This document shows, one piece after another, positions 19,455-32,069 of a stretch of 64,000 bases of DNA (within the stretch, counting starts at the first letter, position 1; every line of letters starts with the position of its first letter). The stretch comes from Pseudomonas sp. NBRC 111124 (GTDB lineage Bacteria; Pseudomonadota; Gammaproteobacteria; Pseudomonadales; Pseudomonadaceae). The DNA lies in the NCBI RefSeq assembly GCF_001320245.1, contig NZ_BCBA01000012.1:62001-126000 (forward strand), given 5' to 3'. The translations under genes were made by a program, and so were the position numbers. The notes under the pieces are model-generated. The model made no database searches, was not told where the DNA came from, and saw nothing but the letters and a program-made list of their open reading frames with translations.

Positions 19455-21071
19455 TCAAGCGGTCAGGCGCGAGGTGACCTCACCCAACTGCCCCGACAGC
19501 CCATGCAGGCGCTGCCCCGCCTGCTCGGTATGCTGCACCGCCTCCTGGTTGGCGGTGGCAATCCGGGTGATTTCAATCAGGTTGCGCGAAATGTCTTCGG
19601 CGACGCTGGTCTGCTCTTCGGCCGCCGTGGCGATCTGCCGGTTCATGTCGCGGATCGCCTCCACCGCCAAGGTGATGCGCTGCAGCATCTGCCCGGCCTG
19701 CTGCACCTGCTCGGCACCCTCCTCGCTGCGCTGCTGGCCGCTCTCGATGGCCTTGACTGCTTCCACCGCGCCCGACTGCACGGCTTCGATGATCTGCTGA
19801 ATCTCGGCGATCGACGCCGCCGTGCGCTGGGCCAGGCTGCGCACTTCGTCGGCGACCACGGCAAAGCCGCGCCCGGCTTCACCGGCGCGCGCCGCCTCGA
19901 TGGCGGCATTGAGCGCCAGCAGGTTGGTCTGCTCGGCGATACCGCGGATCACTTCCAGCACCTTGCCGATGCGTGAGCTGTCATTTTCCAGGTCGCGAAT
20001 CACGGCGGCAGTGCCGGCGATCTCTCGGTTGACCACGCCGATGATGTCGATGGTCTGCTGCATTACCTGCTCGCCCGCCTGCGCACTCTGGTCGGCATCG
20101 TCAGCGGCGTGTGCGGCCTGCGCGGCGTGACGGGCCACTTCCTGGGCAGTGGCGGACATTTCGTGCATGGCCGTGGCCACCTGATCGGTACGCTGGAACT
20201 GATCGTGCGTGCCACGGGCCATGTCACCGGCGATAGTGCGCAACTGGCCACTGGCACCTTCCAGTTCCTGGGCGTTGTCCTTCAGCCGGCCAACGGTCTC
20301 GGCAAGAAAATCACGCAAGGTGTTGGCGGCACGCGCCAGGCGGCCCAGTTCGTCCTCACGGCGGCTGTCGACGCGGGCGGCGAAGCGCCCCTGGCTAAGC
20401 TGCGCAACGTATTCGATCAGTTGGCGGATCGGCTCGATCAGGCTGCGGTTGAGCAGCCACAGGCTGAGCAAGCCAACCAGCAATGCCGAGCCCAGCATCA
20501 CCAACACGCCTAACCACACGGTGCGTTCTGCAGCGGCATTGATCTGGGCAGCACGATCACGCGCTTCGGCGCGCAATTGCTCGACCAGTGCGCTCATCTG
20601 CTCGCTGGCAGCACGATCCACGCCCTTTACCGCCTGGTCGCCAGCGACCGGGTCGCCCCCCGCCGCCAGGAATGCCAGACGCCCTTGTTCGTAGGCCTGG
20701 CCGAGTTGGCGGTGGCTCTCACGCAGCTGCTGCAGCGGTGCTTTGAGCTTGACATCGCTGCTGTCGATCAGTTGACCGAGCAGTTGCTGAACCTGCTGCT
20801 CCCGGGCCTGGAACTGCTGCCAGTACTTGTCCAGCTCGGCTGGCTGGCGGCCACGCAGCAGCACGTTCTTCCATTCCTGCACCTGAATCTTGAATTGCAG
20901 GTTGGCTTCATCGATCAGTTGCGAAGCCCGCAGCGGCCCGTCCACCAGTTCGCCATAGCCACGGACGCTGGAGGACAGGAACTGGAAGCACACCAGGGCG
21001 ATCAGCAGCATCGCCGCCAAGCTGCCGCCGAGCAGGGTGAGAAATTGCACTCGGAGTGATTTACGCAACAT
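19455..21071 (-). CDS. Methyl-accepting chemotaxis protein
   Basis: 538-residue transmembrane chemoreceptor. TM1 is near residues 10-30 (LLGGSLAAMLLIALVCFQFL). A helical periplasmic domain of about 155 residues follows (four-helix-bundle type, with the QVQEWKNVLLRG region typical of some Pseudomonas receptors). TM2 is near 190-210, then HAMP (NRSLIEPIRQLIEYVAQLSQ). The signalling hairpin is highly conserved at [20 protein letters not shown]. No C-terminal NWETF-type CheR tether is seen. The ATG at 21071 follows GAGAT and starts the first TM segment. It is monocistronic, after a terminator separating it from the ABC exporter. No sigma-28 motif was found directly upstream. Ligand unknown. Confidence 0.93.
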   Translation of the reverse strand: MLRKSLRVQFLTLLGGSLAAMLLIALVCFQFLSSSVRGYGELVDGPLRASQLIDEANLQFKIQVQEWKNVLLRGRQPAELDKYWQQFQAREQQVQQLLGQLIDSSDVKLKAPLQQLRESHRQLGQAYEQGRLAFLAAGGDPVAGDQAVKGVDRAASEQMSALVEQLRAEARDRAAQINAAAERTVWLGVLVMLGSALLVGLLSLWLLNRSLIEPIRQLIEYVAQLSQGRFAARVDSRREDELGRLARAANTLRDFLAETVGRLKDNAQELEGASGQLRTIAGDMARGTHDQFQRTDQVATAMHEMSATAQEVARHAAQAAHAADDADQSAQAGEQVMQQTIDIIGVVNREIAGTAAVIRDLENDSSRIGKVLEVIRGIAEQTNLLALNAAIEAARAGEAGRGFAVVADEVRSLAQRTAASIAEIQQIIEAVQSGAVEAVKAIESGQQRSEEGAEQVQQAGQMLQRITLAVEAIRDMNRQIATAAEEQTSVAEDISRNLIEITRIATANQEAVQHTEQAGQRLHGLSGQLGEVTSRLTA

Positions 21072-21153
21072 CGCGGATCTCGGGAACAAGGAATAAGGAA
21101 ACGGCGCGCCGTTGCAGCGCCGCGACAGACATCCTTGTCCTCGTTCGCTGGCC

Positions 21154-21183
21154 AAAAAAAAGCTGCCATCAATCGATAGCAGC
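21154..21183 (-). terminator. Rho-independent terminator of the ABC exporter gene
   Basis: On the minus strand GCTGC and GCAGC form a stem around TATCGATTGATG, followed by eight T residues (21154-21161). It lies about 80 bases downstream of the exporter stop codon and upstream of the chemoreceptor. Confidence 0.75.
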
Positions 21184-21260
21184 CAGGTCGAGCACTTACG
21201 CAACAGTTGAACACAATACTCTCAGGCAATTGCTACATAAATGTTACAGCCGCGCGACAG

Positions 21261-23024
21261 CTAGCCCGTGGTGAACTGCAATTCGGCCAGGCGCGCATAC
21301 AACGGGCTTTCCTCGATCAACTGCCGGTGCGTGCCGACCGCGATCACACGCCCCTTGTCGATCAACGCAATGCGGTCGGCGTGCTGCACCGTGGCCAGGC
21401 GGTGAGCGATGACCAGCGTGGTACGGCCGGCCATCAGGCTCGGCAGCGCCTCTTGGATCAGGTGCTCGCTTTGCGCATCGAGGGCACTGGTGGCTTCGTC
21501 GAGCAGCAGGATTGGCGCATCTACCAGCAGCGCCCTGGCGATTGCCAGGCGCTGCTTCTGGCCACCGGAAAGGCCGACGCCACCCTCGCCCAACGGCGTC
21601 TGGTAACCCTGTGGCAGTTGCCGGATGAACGCGTCGGCATGGGCGCCATGGGCTGCCGACTCGACATCGGCGAGGGTCGCCTCGGGCCGACCGTAGCGGA
21701 TGTTGGCCTCGACCGTGCCGCGGAACAGTGATGGGTTCTGCGCCACCAAGGCGAACTGGCCGCGCAGGTGGTTCAGGGCCAGCGCCGTGATCGGTTGGCC
21801 ATCGAGCAGGATGCGCCCCTGCTGTGGATCGTAGAAACGCAACAGCAGGTCGAACAACGTCGACTTGCCCGCCCCCGACGGCCCTACCAATGCGACAGTC
21901 TGGCCCGGCTCGATGGTCAGGCTGAGGCGATCGATGGCAGCCACCGATGGCCGCGAGGGATAGGCGAAGGTCAGCTGCTGCAGTTCGATGCGGCCACTGG
22001 CCCGCTGCTGTGCCAGCGTCACTGGGGCCTCGGGAACCAGGATCGTACTGTTCGCTGCCAACAGCTCGGCAACGCGCTCGGCGGCCCCGGCGGCACGCTG
22101 CAACTCGCCGATCACTTCACTGAGGGTGCCGAAGGCACTGCCGACGATCAGGCTGTAGAACACGAACGCTGCCAGCTCCCCTGCGGAAATGCGCCCGGCG
22201 ATCACATCCATGCCGCCCACCCACAGCATCACCCCGACCGCACCCAGCACCAGCACGATCACCAGGGTGATCAGCCAGGCGCGCTGGGCGATACGTTGCC
22301 GGGCCACGGCAAACGCGGCTTCCACCGTATCGGCGAACAGCTCGCGGTCGCGTGCCTGGTGGTTGTAGGCCTGCACGGTCTTGATCTGCCCTAGGGTCTC
22401 GGCCACATAGCTGCCCACGTCGGCTACCCGGTCCTGGCTCTGCCGCGACAGGCTGCGCACCCGCCGGCCAAACAGCAGGATCGGCGCCAGCACCAGTGGC
22501 AACGCCACCACCACGATGCTGGTGAGCTTGGGGTTGGTGATGAACAGCAGTACCACGCCACCGATCACCATCAGTGCATTGCGCAGGAACATCGACAGCG
22601 ACGAGCCGATCACCGATTGCAACAAGGTGGTGTCGGCGGTCAGCCGTGACTGGATTTCAGAGCTGCGGTTGTCCTCGAAAAAGCCTGGGTGCAAGCCCAC
22701 CAGATGATCGAAGACCGCGCGGCGGATATCGGCAACGCAGCGTTCGCCGATCCACGACACCAGGTAAAAGCGGCTGAACGTACCCGCTGCCAGGGCCAGT
22801 ACCAGCACCAGGAACAGGCCGATGGTCTGGTTCAGCTGGTGCGCCGAGCGGGTCATGAAGCCTTGGTCGACCAACAAACGGATGCCCTGGCCCATGGACA
22901 AAGTGATGCCAGCGGTGACCACCAGCGCCAGCAAGGCCAGCAGCGCCTGCCGGCGGTAGGGACGCATGAACTGCCAGGCCAGGCGCAGGGCGCGGCGCTG
23001 GCGGGAAGAAGCCGGATCGGGCAT
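21261..23024 (-). CDS. ABC exporter, fused transmembrane and ATPase domains (MsbA/ABCB type)
   Basis: 587-residue half-transporter. Six transmembrane helices span about residues 20-310, followed by a nucleotide-binding domain with Walker A LVGPSGAGKST, Q loop VAQNPSLFRG, signature GLSGGQKQRLAIARAL, Walker B ILLLDEATSALD and switch His in VIAHRL. As a homodimer in the inner membrane it should export a lipid, drug or peptide; nothing nearby fixes the substrate. The ATG at 23024 (MPDPASSRQRRALRLAW) was chosen, giving a short basic cytosolic N-terminus; an in-frame ATG at 23063 preceded by GGATGA is a real alternative. It ends with a terminator at 21154-21183 and is divergent from the 57-residue gene at 23228. 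Confidence 0.9.
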   Translation of the reverse strand: MPDPASSRQRRALRLAWQFMRPYRRQALLALLALVVTAGITLSMGQGIRLLVDQGFMTRSAHQLNQTIGLFLVLVLALAAGTFSRFYLVSWIGERCVADIRRAVFDHLVGLHPGFFEDNRSSEIQSRLTADTTLLQSVIGSSLSMFLRNALMVIGGVVLLFITNPKLTSIVVVALPLVLAPILLFGRRVRSLSRQSQDRVADVGSYVAETLGQIKTVQAYNHQARDRELFADTVEAAFAVARQRIAQRAWLITLVIVLVLGAVGVMLWVGGMDVIAGRISAGELAAFVFYSLIVGSAFGTLSEVIGELQRAAGAAERVAELLAANSTILVPEAPVTLAQQRASGRIELQQLTFAYPSRPSVAAIDRLSLTIEPGQTVALVGPSGAGKSTLFDLLLRFYDPQQGRILLDGQPITALALNHLRGQFALVAQNPSLFRGTVEANIRYGRPEATLADVESAAHGAHADAFIRQLPQGYQTPLGEGGVGLSGGQKQRLAIARALLVDAPILLLDEATSALDAQSEHLIQEALPSLMAGRTTLVIAHRLATVQHADRIALIDKGRVIAVGTHRQLIEESPLYARLAELQFTTG

Positions 23025-23227
23025 GGCGTGAACCAGAATTGCAAGGAGATTGAAGACTACCATTCATCCATGCTGGCAGTGCCTATAGCCCATCGTTCTA
23101 ACAGGCCTCTGGAGCTTTGCCGAGCTTTCTGGTGGACTGTGCAGGCCTTGGTGCCCGATAACTTTTTGTAACAGGCCATTCATGGCACAGGTTTAACCTG
23201 AGCCAGAACCTGATGAGGAGATATTCA

Positions 23228-23401
23228 ATGAGCTTGCAACATGGCAGCGACACGGTGAAAACCCAGAGCAAACCACAACCCAAGGCCTGTGGTTCGATCA
23301 TCGACGCTCAGGGCCGCGAGGTCGAGATCACCGAGCAGATGATCCAGCAGGCCTGCAAGGCCCTGGAAGACAGCCGCGTGAAGAAAGTTCGCCACGGCTG
23401 A
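23228..23401 (+). CDS. Small conserved Pseudomonas protein (PA1571-like)
   Basis: 57-residue protein MSLQHGSDTVKTQSKPQPKA followed by CGSIIDAQGREVEITEQMIQ and a helical basic end. It looks like a short cytoplasmic protein with a disordered N-terminus and one helix. A GAGGAGAT ribosome binding site precedes ATG 23228, and a textbook terminator follows 15 bases after the stop, so this is a genuine monocistronic gene. It resembles short proteins known only from pseudomonads; the PA1571 comparison is from memory. Function unknown. Confidence 0.82.
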   Translation: MSLQHGSDTVKTQSKPQPKACGSIIDAQGREVEITEQMIQQACKALEDSRVKKVRHG

Positions 23402-23416
23402 AGCATGAATCTTTTG

Positions 23417-23443
23417 AAACCCGGCTTTATGCCGGGTTTTTTA
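23417..23443 (+). terminator. Rho-independent terminator
   Basis: AAACCCGGC (23417-23425) and GCCGGGTTT (23431-23439) pair around TTTAT and run into TTTT. It ends the small gene at 23228; the A-rich 5' side could also serve pdxB on the other strand. Confidence 0.92.
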
Positions 23444-23457
23444 TTGCGGGCCCGTAA

Positions 23458-24600
23458 TCAGGCCAGCACGCCACCCAGGGCGCTGATAATCTGCGCCAAC
23501 TGCGGTGCCTCGCCCCTGACGCGTACCGCCAATCCTTCAATCTCCCGCCGCGGTGGGTATTGCTTGCGCAACTGATCGAACGCCGCCCGCTGTTCAGCCA
23601 CATCGTCACTCAGGCTGCGACGGAAATCGGCATCGTCACGCCGGGGGTCATACACCGCCCGGCACAGCGTTGCCAGGGCCCAGGCAGGTTCCGCAGCGCC
23701 ATCCAGTTCGATGTGCGCCAACGGCGGCGGTGGCAGCAGGTCGGCCAGCTGTACCTTTTCGGCCTCTCCCAGGTAGCGGCACAAAGCCTGATAGATCTGC
23801 GCTGTGCCGCGCTGGCGGCCATCCAGGCTGTAGCCGGCGATGTGCGGCGTGGCCAGGGTGCACAGGTCGGCCAGTTGCAGGTCGACCTGCGGCTCGCCTT
23901 CCCAGACATCGAGCACCGCGTGCACGTCTTCACGATCCAGCAGCAGCTCACGCAGCGCCGCGTTGTCCACCACCGGCCCACGGCTGGCGTTGATCAGCCA
24001 GGCACCGGGGCGCAGTTGCGCCAGCTGTGCGGCGCCGAGCAGGTGCCAGGTCGGATGCTCACCGCCGCGCTGCAGCGGGGTGTGCAGGCTGATCACGTCG
24101 CACTGTTCTAGGACCGTCGCCAAGCTGACATAGTCACCGCCCTCTGCGGCCTGGCGCTGCGGGTCGCAGACCAGCACCTTCCAGCCCAGGCCATTGAGCA
24201 CGCGCACCAGGCGGCCACCGACCTCGCCGGCGCCCACCACACCGTAGGTGCGTTGCGCCAGTGCCACGCCGTCCAGGTCAGCCAGGGTCAGCAGGCTACC
24301 GAGCACGTAATCGACCACGCCACGGGCATTGCAGCCCGGCGCGCTGCTCCAGTGGATACCGGCTTCGGCGAAGTAGTCCAGGTCAAGGTGGTCGGTGCCG
24401 ATGGTGCAGGTGCCCACGAAGCGCACCTTGCTGCCTTTGAGCAGTTGCCGGTCGACCTTGGTCACCGAGCGCACCAGCAGCACATCGGCGTCCTTGACGC
24501 TGGCGGCGTCGAGGCTGCGGCCGGGATAACGGCGGATCTCGCCGAAGCCTTCGAAGAAGGCATCGAGCAGCGGGATATTCTCGTCGGCAACTATCAGCAT
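23458..24600 (-). CDS. pdxB: Erythronate-4-phosphate dehydrogenase
   Basis: 380-residue NAD-dependent 2-hydroxyacid dehydrogenase catalysing the second step of DXP-dependent pyridoxal-5'-phosphate synthesis. It starts [20 protein letters not shown] and shows [14 protein letters not shown], the Rossmann motif [26 protein letters not shown] and [13 protein letters not shown] with the catalytic His. The C-terminal dimerisation domain specific to PdxB follows. GGAGAGCGCC precedes the ATG at 24600. tusA lies 60 bases upstream on the same strand, so they may be cotranscribed. The length agrees with the family. Confidence 0.96.
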   Translation of the reverse strand: MLIVADENIPLLDAFFEGFGEIRRYPGRSLDAASVKDADVLLVRSVTKVDRQLLKGSKVRFVGTCTIGTDHLDLDYFAEAGIHWSSAPGCNARGVVDYVLGSLLTLADLDGVALAQRTYGVVGAGEVGGRLVRVLNGLGWKVLVCDPQRQAAEGGDYVSLATVLEQCDVISLHTPLQRGGEHPTWHLLGAAQLAQLRPGAWLINASRGPVVDNAALRELLLDREDVHAVLDVWEGEPQVDLQLADLCTLATPHIAGYSLDGRQRGTAQIYQALCRYLGEAEKVQLADLLPPPPLAHIELDGAAEPAWALATLCRAVYDPRRDDADFRRSLSDDVAEQRAAFDQLRKQYPPRREIEGLAVRVRGEAPQLAQIISALGGVLA

Positions 24601-24660
24601 GGCGCTCTCCTGTCTGGGGAGCGCAGTGTAGGCGCTACGCGAGGTGTGTTCCAGCGCGGT

Positions 24661-24903
24661 TCAGTCGGCTTTCTTGCGGATCCAGTACAGGTAGGTACCG
24701 GCCTCTTCCTGCTGCTGCAGCAATTCGTGGCCGAGGAAATTGCAGAACTTGGGGATGTCACGGCGGGTCGACGGGTCGGTGGCGATGACCTTGAGCAGGC
24801 CGCCTGCGGCCAGGTTGCGCACGTGCTGGTGCAGCATCATCACCGGCTCCGGGCAGTTCAGGCCGGTGGCGTCGAGGATCGCATCGGGGGTGAAATCAGT
24901 CAT
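24661..24903 (-). CDS. tusA: Sulfur carrier protein TusA
   Basis: 80-residue TusA-family protein with the active-site cysteine in [20 protein letters not shown] (LNCPEP motif). TusA takes persulfide sulfur from IscS and passes it through TusBCDE to MnmA for 2-thiouridine at tRNA position 34. It also affects molybdenum cofactor and FeS supply. The start at 24903 has a GGAG-type site (GCGGAGCCCCCC upstream). It sits between pdxB and the repeat structure at 24983-25171. Confidence 0.95.
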   Translation of the reverse strand: MTDFTPDAILDATGLNCPEPVMMLHQHVRNLAAGGLLKVIATDPSTRRDIPKFCNFLGHELLQQQEEAGTYLYWIRKKAD

Positions 24904-24981
24904 GGGGGGCTCCGCAAATGATCGCTATTGTGGCGCATCGCGCCACAAGGACCAATAGCCATTCATGAGCGCCAGCTCTGA

Positions 24982-25171
<190 letters not shown>

Positions 25172-25176
25172 GGATG

Positions 25177-26241
25177 TCAGCGTTGTTTCAAGTCCAGCCT
25201 GCGCAGGTGGCAAGTCACTTCCTCGCGGTCGTGATACAGCTGCTTGCAGACAATCGACACCTTGACCTTACGCGCCTTGAACGTCGCCTCCATGCGATCC
25301 AGCAAGCGGCGCACCTCGGCATAGCGCTGCTTCATCGGCAACTTCAGGTTGACTATCGCTTCACGGCACAACCCCTCACCCAACCACGTCTCGATCAGCG
25401 AGGTAGTACGCGCCGGCTTCTCGACGATATCGCAGACCATCCAGTCCACCGGCTGCTTCGGCTGCCAGGTGAAACCATCGGCCATCAGGTGCTGTACCAG
25501 ACCGGTGTCCATCAGGCTTTCGGCCATCGGCCCATTGTCGATGGCCGTAACCAACATGCCACGGCGCACCAGCTGGTAAGTCCAGCCACCCGGCGAAGCC
25601 CCCAGGTCGACCCCGGTCATGTCATCATTCAGGCGCTGTTCCCACTGATCACGCGGAATGAACTGGTGCCACGCCTCCTCCAGCTTGAGGGTCGAACGGC
25701 TGGGGGCCTCACGCGGGAATTTCAGGCGCGGGATGCCCATCGGCCACAGCGCACTGTTGTTCGCCTCAGCCATGCCGACGAACACCCGGCGGCCGCTGAT
25801 GAAGGTCAGCAGCAGGCGCGGCAGGCTGGGGTTGTCGACCAGTCGGCCAGCCTTTTCCAGGGCCTTGCGCAACGGCACTTCGAACTTGCGGCAGAAGGTC
25901 GACAGTTCCTTGCCGTCGTTGCTGTCCAGCACTTCCAGCCACAGGCTGCCAAACACCCCGTGTTCAGCCAGATGCGCCAGCAGCACGCTGATGCGGTCGC
26001 TCTCCGGCAGCTCGATATAAGTGCCGCGGGCCCACTGGCGCGGGAAAATCAGTTGCGCGAAGCGCAGCTGGGCCATCAGGCGCTCGGCCCCTTCGGCCTC
26101 GGCACAGACGAACTCGGCACAAGCGCTCTGCGCCTTGCCCTTGGCATAGCCGGTCACACCCAGCTGGGCGGCATGTTCGCTGATCTCGGCGCAGACCTCA
26201 CCCTCGAAACCGGGCCGGCAATGCATGAACAGGGTATTCAT
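25177..26241 (-). CDS. rlmM: 23S rRNA 2'-O-ribose C2498 methyltransferase
   Basis: 354-residue SAM-dependent RNA methyltransferase (YgdE). The N-terminal half is a THUMP-like domain (MNTLFMHCRPGFEGEVCAEI). The C-terminal half is a Rossmann methyltransferase with the SAM motif GVDLGASPGGWTYQLVRRG, and VDWMVCDIVEKPAR and LKLPMK supplying the K-D-K-type catalytic residues. It modifies C2498 of 23S rRNA late in 50S assembly. GGAGTGAGAG precedes the ATG at 26241. It is monocistronic, divergent from acnA, and its 3' end abuts the inverted repeat at 25171. Confidence 0.95.
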   Translation of the reverse strand: MNTLFMHCRPGFEGEVCAEISEHAAQLGVTGYAKGKAQSACAEFVCAEAEGAERLMAQLRFAQLIFPRQWARGTYIELPESDRISVLLAHLAEHGVFGSLWLEVLDSNDGKELSTFCRKFEVPLRKALEKAGRLVDNPSLPRLLLTFISGRRVFVGMAEANNSALWPMGIPRLKFPREAPSRSTLKLEEAWHQFIPRDQWEQRLNDDMTGVDLGASPGGWTYQLVRRGMLVTAIDNGPMAESLMDTGLVQHLMADGFTWQPKQPVDWMVCDIVEKPARTTSLIETWLGEGLCREAIVNLKLPMKQRYAEVRRLLDRMEATFKARKVKVSIVCKQLYHDREEVTCHLRRLDLKQR

Positions 26242-26463
26242 CTCTCACTCCACTACGGCTGGCGCACCACGGGCGCCGGCAGGGCGGCGATGATAAAGGA
26301 AGATCGGAACCTGCAACATGCCCCGCCGGTCCAGAATAGAGTCAGGGGCGCCAAACGGGGCTAACCTGACCCTTCAGCCAGGTCCGTGCCGTGCGGGCCG
26401 AAACAGCGCGGTGGCACCGGCCATAACCAGCCATGCCGGGCACCGCCGCAAAAGGAGTTGGCA

Positions 26464-29205
<2,742 letters not shown>

Positions 29206-29231
29206 TTGGCTTGGGAGTTGTAGTGTCTGTG

Positions 29232-29263
29232 AGATCGAGCGCCGCGCGGGCGGCGCTCGATCT
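29232..29263 (+). terminator. Strong hairpin after acnA
   Basis: Perfect 13-base stem AGATCGAGCGCCG / CGGCGCTCGATCT around CGCGGG, 26 bases after the acnA stop. There is no T tract, so it is a terminator-like or mRNA-protecting structure rather than a classic terminator. Confidence 0.65.
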
Positions 29264-29417
29264 ATGCGCCTCTACAAAAAGAACGTCAGGCACCTAGCAG
29301 TAGCACTTTAATGGCCCGTAAGTCATCATTCCCGCAATTTGTCACGAATTGGTCACAAACATAGACGATTTGCTGCAAACCCCAAGGTTCGCATAGCGCA
29401 TCAGCAAGAGCAGCAAA

Positions 29418-29431
29418 TTGCCCCAGATCAA
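29418..29431. promoter_or_regulatory. ANR/FNR-like box upstream of the aerotaxis gene
   Basis: TTGCC-CCAG-ATCAA matches 8 of 10 fixed positions of the FNR/ANR consensus TTGAT-N4-ATCAA. It is centred about 55 bases before the predicted sigma-28 start. Oxygen control of an aerotaxis receptor would make sense, but the left half-site is imperfect. Confidence 0.4.
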
Positions 29432-29448
29432 GCAGATTAAATATCCAT

Positions 29449-29475
29449 TCAATAAAACCAGTGGCTTGCCGATAT
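29449..29475 (+). promoter_or_regulatory. Sigma-28 (FliA) promoter of the aerotaxis receptor gene
   Basis: TCAA (29449-29452), 15 bases, then GCCGATAT (29468-29475), the same architecture as the cheV promoter in this window. The predicted start near 29482 leaves a leader of about 25 bases before the ATG at 29506. Confidence 0.8.
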
Positions 29476-29505
29476 CTGTCGAAAGCCTTACGGACTCTTC
29501 AGCTC

Positions 29506-31071
29506 ATGCGTAACAACCAGCCGATTACCCAGAGGGAACGGACTTTCCCTGCCCAACAACGGTTGATCTCCACCACCAATGCCAAGGGTGTGATCACCTA
29601 CTGCAACGATGCATTCGTCGAGATCAGCGGTTTCACCCGCGAAGAGCTGAATGGTGCACCCCACAACCTGGTTCGCCACCCCGATGTGCCGACTGCGGTG
29701 TTTGCCCATATGTGGCAAACCCTCAAGCAGGGCTTGCCGTGGATGGGCATCGTCAAGAACCGTTGCAAATCCGGCGACCACTATTGGGTAAACGCCTACG
29801 TCACCCCGATTTTCGAAAACAACCAGGTTGTCGGTTTCGAGTCGGTGCGGGTCAAGCCTACCGCCGAGCAGATCCGCCGCGCCGAAGCCCTTTACCAGCG
29901 CATCAATGATGGCAAGACCGCCATACCGCGCCGCGATCGCTGGCTGCCCGTGCTGCAGGACTGGCTGCCGTTCATCCTGATCAGCCAGGTCGGTTTCCTG
30001 ATTGGCAACTGGCTCGGTCACTCGTGGGGTTTCGCACTGGCCGCCAGCTTGTCGGTACCGCTCGGGCTGCTCGGCCTGAGCTGGCAGCAACGTGGCCTGA
30101 AGCGCCTGCTGCGCCTGGCCGAACAGACCACCTCCGACCCGCTGATCGCGCAGATGTACACCGACAGCCGTGGGGTGCAAGCACGCCTGGAGATGGCCAT
30201 GCTCAGCCAGGACGCGCGCATGAAGACCTGCCTGACTCGCCTGCAGGACAGCGCCGAGCACCTCAGCGACCAGGCGCGCCAGTCCGATGCCTTGGCCCAC
30301 AAGAGTTCTTCAGGCTTGGAGCGCCAGCGCGTGGAGACCGAACAGGTCGCCGCCGCTGTCAACCAGATGGCCGCCACTACGCAGGAAGTGGCCAACCACG
30401 TGCAGCGCACCGCTGACGCTACCCAGGAAGCCAACCGCCTGACCAGCCAGGGCCGGCAGATCGCCGGGGAAACCCGCGATGCCATCGAGCGCCTGTCGAC
30501 CGCCGTGGGCGAAACTGGCCAGACCGTGACCCAGCTGGCCAAGGACAGTGACGAGATCGGTGGCGTGGTCGATGTGATCAAGGGTATCGCCGACCAGACC
30601 AATCTGCTGGCGCTCAACGCTGCCATCGAAGCAGCCCGTGCCGGCGAGATGGGCCGTGGTTTCGCCGTGGTCGCCGACGAGGTACGTCAGCTGGCCCAGC
30701 GCACCGCCGAATCGACCGGGCAGATCCACGGCCTGATCGCCAAGCTGCAACAGACCGCCAACAACGCCGTGCTGACCATGGAAACCGGCCACCGCCAAGC
30801 CCAGGAAGGCGTGGACCGCGTCATGCAAGCCGACCAGGCGCTGGTCGGGATCAGTGAAGCGGTGGCCAACATCACCGACATGGCAACCCAGATTGCCGCC
30901 GCCACCGAAGAGCAGACTGCGGTGGCCGACGAGATCAGCCGCAACATCAGCACCATCGCCGAACTGGCTGACCAGACAGCCGAGCAGGCGCAACACTCGG
31001 CGCTGCTCAGCGAAGAGCTGACCACCACTGCCGGCAGCCAGTATTCACTGGTGGAGCGGTTCAACCGCTAG
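29506..31071 (+). CDS. aer: Aerotaxis receptor, PAS-MCP (Aer type)
   Basis: 521-residue energy/aerotaxis transducer. The N-terminal PAS domain (about residues 20-125: [60 protein letters not shown]) is the FAD-binding Aer-type PAS. Then come a hydrophobic hairpin anchor (about 150-200), a HAMP-like linker and the receptor signalling domain with [20 protein letters not shown]. There is no periplasmic domain, as expected for Aer. The ATG at 29506 lies 31 bases after a sigma-28 -10 element; a longer in-frame start at 29461 would fall inside that promoter, which decides the start. Position beside acnA fits the receptor called Aer2 in P. putida KT2440, recalled from the literature. Confidence 0.92.
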   Translation: MRNNQPITQRERTFPAQQRLISTTNAKGVITYCNDAFVEISGFTREELNGAPHNLVRHPDVPTAVFAHMWQTLKQGLPWMGIVKNRCKSGDHYWVNAYVTPIFENNQVVGFESVRVKPTAEQIRRAEALYQRINDGKTAIPRRDRWLPVLQDWLPFILISQVGFLIGNWLGHSWGFALAASLSVPLGLLGLSWQQRGLKRLLRLAEQTTSDPLIAQMYTDSRGVQARLEMAMLSQDARMKTCLTRLQDSAEHLSDQARQSDALAHKSSSGLERQRVETEQVAAAVNQMAATTQEVANHVQRTADATQEANRLTSQGRQIAGETRDAIERLSTAVGETGQTVTQLAKDSDEIGGVVDVIKGIADQTNLLALNAAIEAARAGEMGRGFAVVADEVRQLAQRTAESTGQIHGLIAKLQQTANNAVLTMETGHRQAQEGVDRVMQADQALVGISEAVANITDMATQIAAATEEQTAVADEISRNISTIAELADQTAEQAQHSALLSEELTTTAGSQYSLVERFNR

Positions 31072-31089
31072 TTCTGGCCTGCGCAGTCA

Positions 31090-31120
31090 CTGTGGGAGCG
31101 GCCCCGCGTCGCTCCCACAG
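31090..31120. terminator. Hairpin between convergent aer and pseudouridine synthase genes
   Basis: CTGTGGGAGCG (31090-31100) and CGCTCCCACAG (31110-31120) form a perfect 11-base stem with a 9-base loop. It is probably a REP half-unit acting as a bidirectional terminator. Confidence 0.7.
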
Positions 31121-31134
31121 AAAGGCCGCGAGCA

Positions 31135-32019
31135 CTACCAGTCCAGCGTCAGCCGGCTCTCGAAGTAGCGTTCCTCGCCGGTCAATGGATCGGCAAATCG
31201 CAAGCTTTGCGCCAGCAGCTTCAACGGCCGCTGGTAATCATCTTCTTCCTTGAGCAATTCAGGGTAGAACGGATCATTGCAAATCCCCGCCCCCAGGGCC
31301 GCCATGTGTACTCGCAGCTGGTGGGTCTTGCCCGTTACGGGCGACAGGCCGTAACGCCACAACTCGCCATTCTGTTCCAGCACTTCAGCCAAGGTCTCGC
31401 TGTTGGTTTCGCCTGCCACTTCATGCATGCGGAAAAACGGCTCGCCATGCACCAGACGACTTTTGTGCACCAACGGGAAAGCATGCTGTGGCAAGGCACC
31501 GGCGATTGCTTGATAGCGCTTGTCGATACGCCGCTCCGGGAACAACCGTTGATACGCGCTGCGCGTGTGTGGATTGGCAGAGAACAGCACCAGCCCAGCG
31601 GTGTGCCGGTCGATGCGGTGCAACGGCACCAGATGCGGGTTGTCCAGGCGGCGGATCAGGCGGCGCAACAGGGTTTGCTCGACGTACTCGCCGGTGGGTG
31701 TCACCGGCAAAAAGTGCGGTTTGTCAGCCACCACCAGATGCTCATCCACATGCAGGAGGGTTTCCTGCACCGGAATGGGTCGCTCGTTGGGCACCTCGCG
31801 AAAATAGTGCAGGCGCATGCCACGACGGTACGGCAAGTCGGCGGCAATCGCCCTGCCCTGGGCGTCAAGTACCCGACCGCGCGCGAAGCGGTCTAGCCAC
31901 TGCGCCCGTTCGATGGCCTTGAAATGGTCGCACAAGCAATCGAGCACGGTCGCCCAGTTGCCGGGCGGCAGGCAGACCGTGCTGGCTTGCTGGTGGGCGG
32001 GGTCGAAAGGCGTGGTCAT
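31135..32019 (-). CDS. RNA pseudouridine synthase, RluA/RsuA superfamily
   Basis: 294-residue RluA-family pseudouridine synthase. The catalytic motif is PLHRIDRHTAGLVLFS, where Asp is the nucleophile (HRID in place of the common HRLD). Other family segments are LLHVDEHLVVADKPHFLPV, TGKTHQLRVHMAALG and ICNDPFYPE. The substrate position in rRNA or tRNA cannot be told from sequence; the closest group is the single-domain enzymes lacking an S4 domain. The ATG at 32019 (MTTPFDPAHQQAS) was chosen; an ATG at 32049 with GGGGGAT upstream would add ten residues. It is convergent with aer; the 3' end of the next gene upstream lies 50 bases away. Confidence 0.87.
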   Translation of the reverse strand: MTTPFDPAHQQASTVCLPPGNWATVLDCLCDHFKAIERAQWLDRFARGRVLDAQGRAIAADLPYRRGMRLHYFREVPNERPIPVQETLLHVDEHLVVADKPHFLPVTPTGEYVEQTLLRRLIRRLDNPHLVPLHRIDRHTAGLVLFSANPHTRSAYQRLFPERRIDKRYQAIAGALPQHAFPLVHKSRLVHGEPFFRMHEVAGETNSETLAEVLEQNGELWRYGLSPVTGKTHQLRVHMAALGAGICNDPFYPELLKEEDDYQRPLKLLAQSLRFADPLTGEERYFESRLTLDW

Positions 32020-32069
32020 GGCAGGGCTCGAGCAATCAAAGCTGAACATTATCCCCCAAGCCAGACGCC

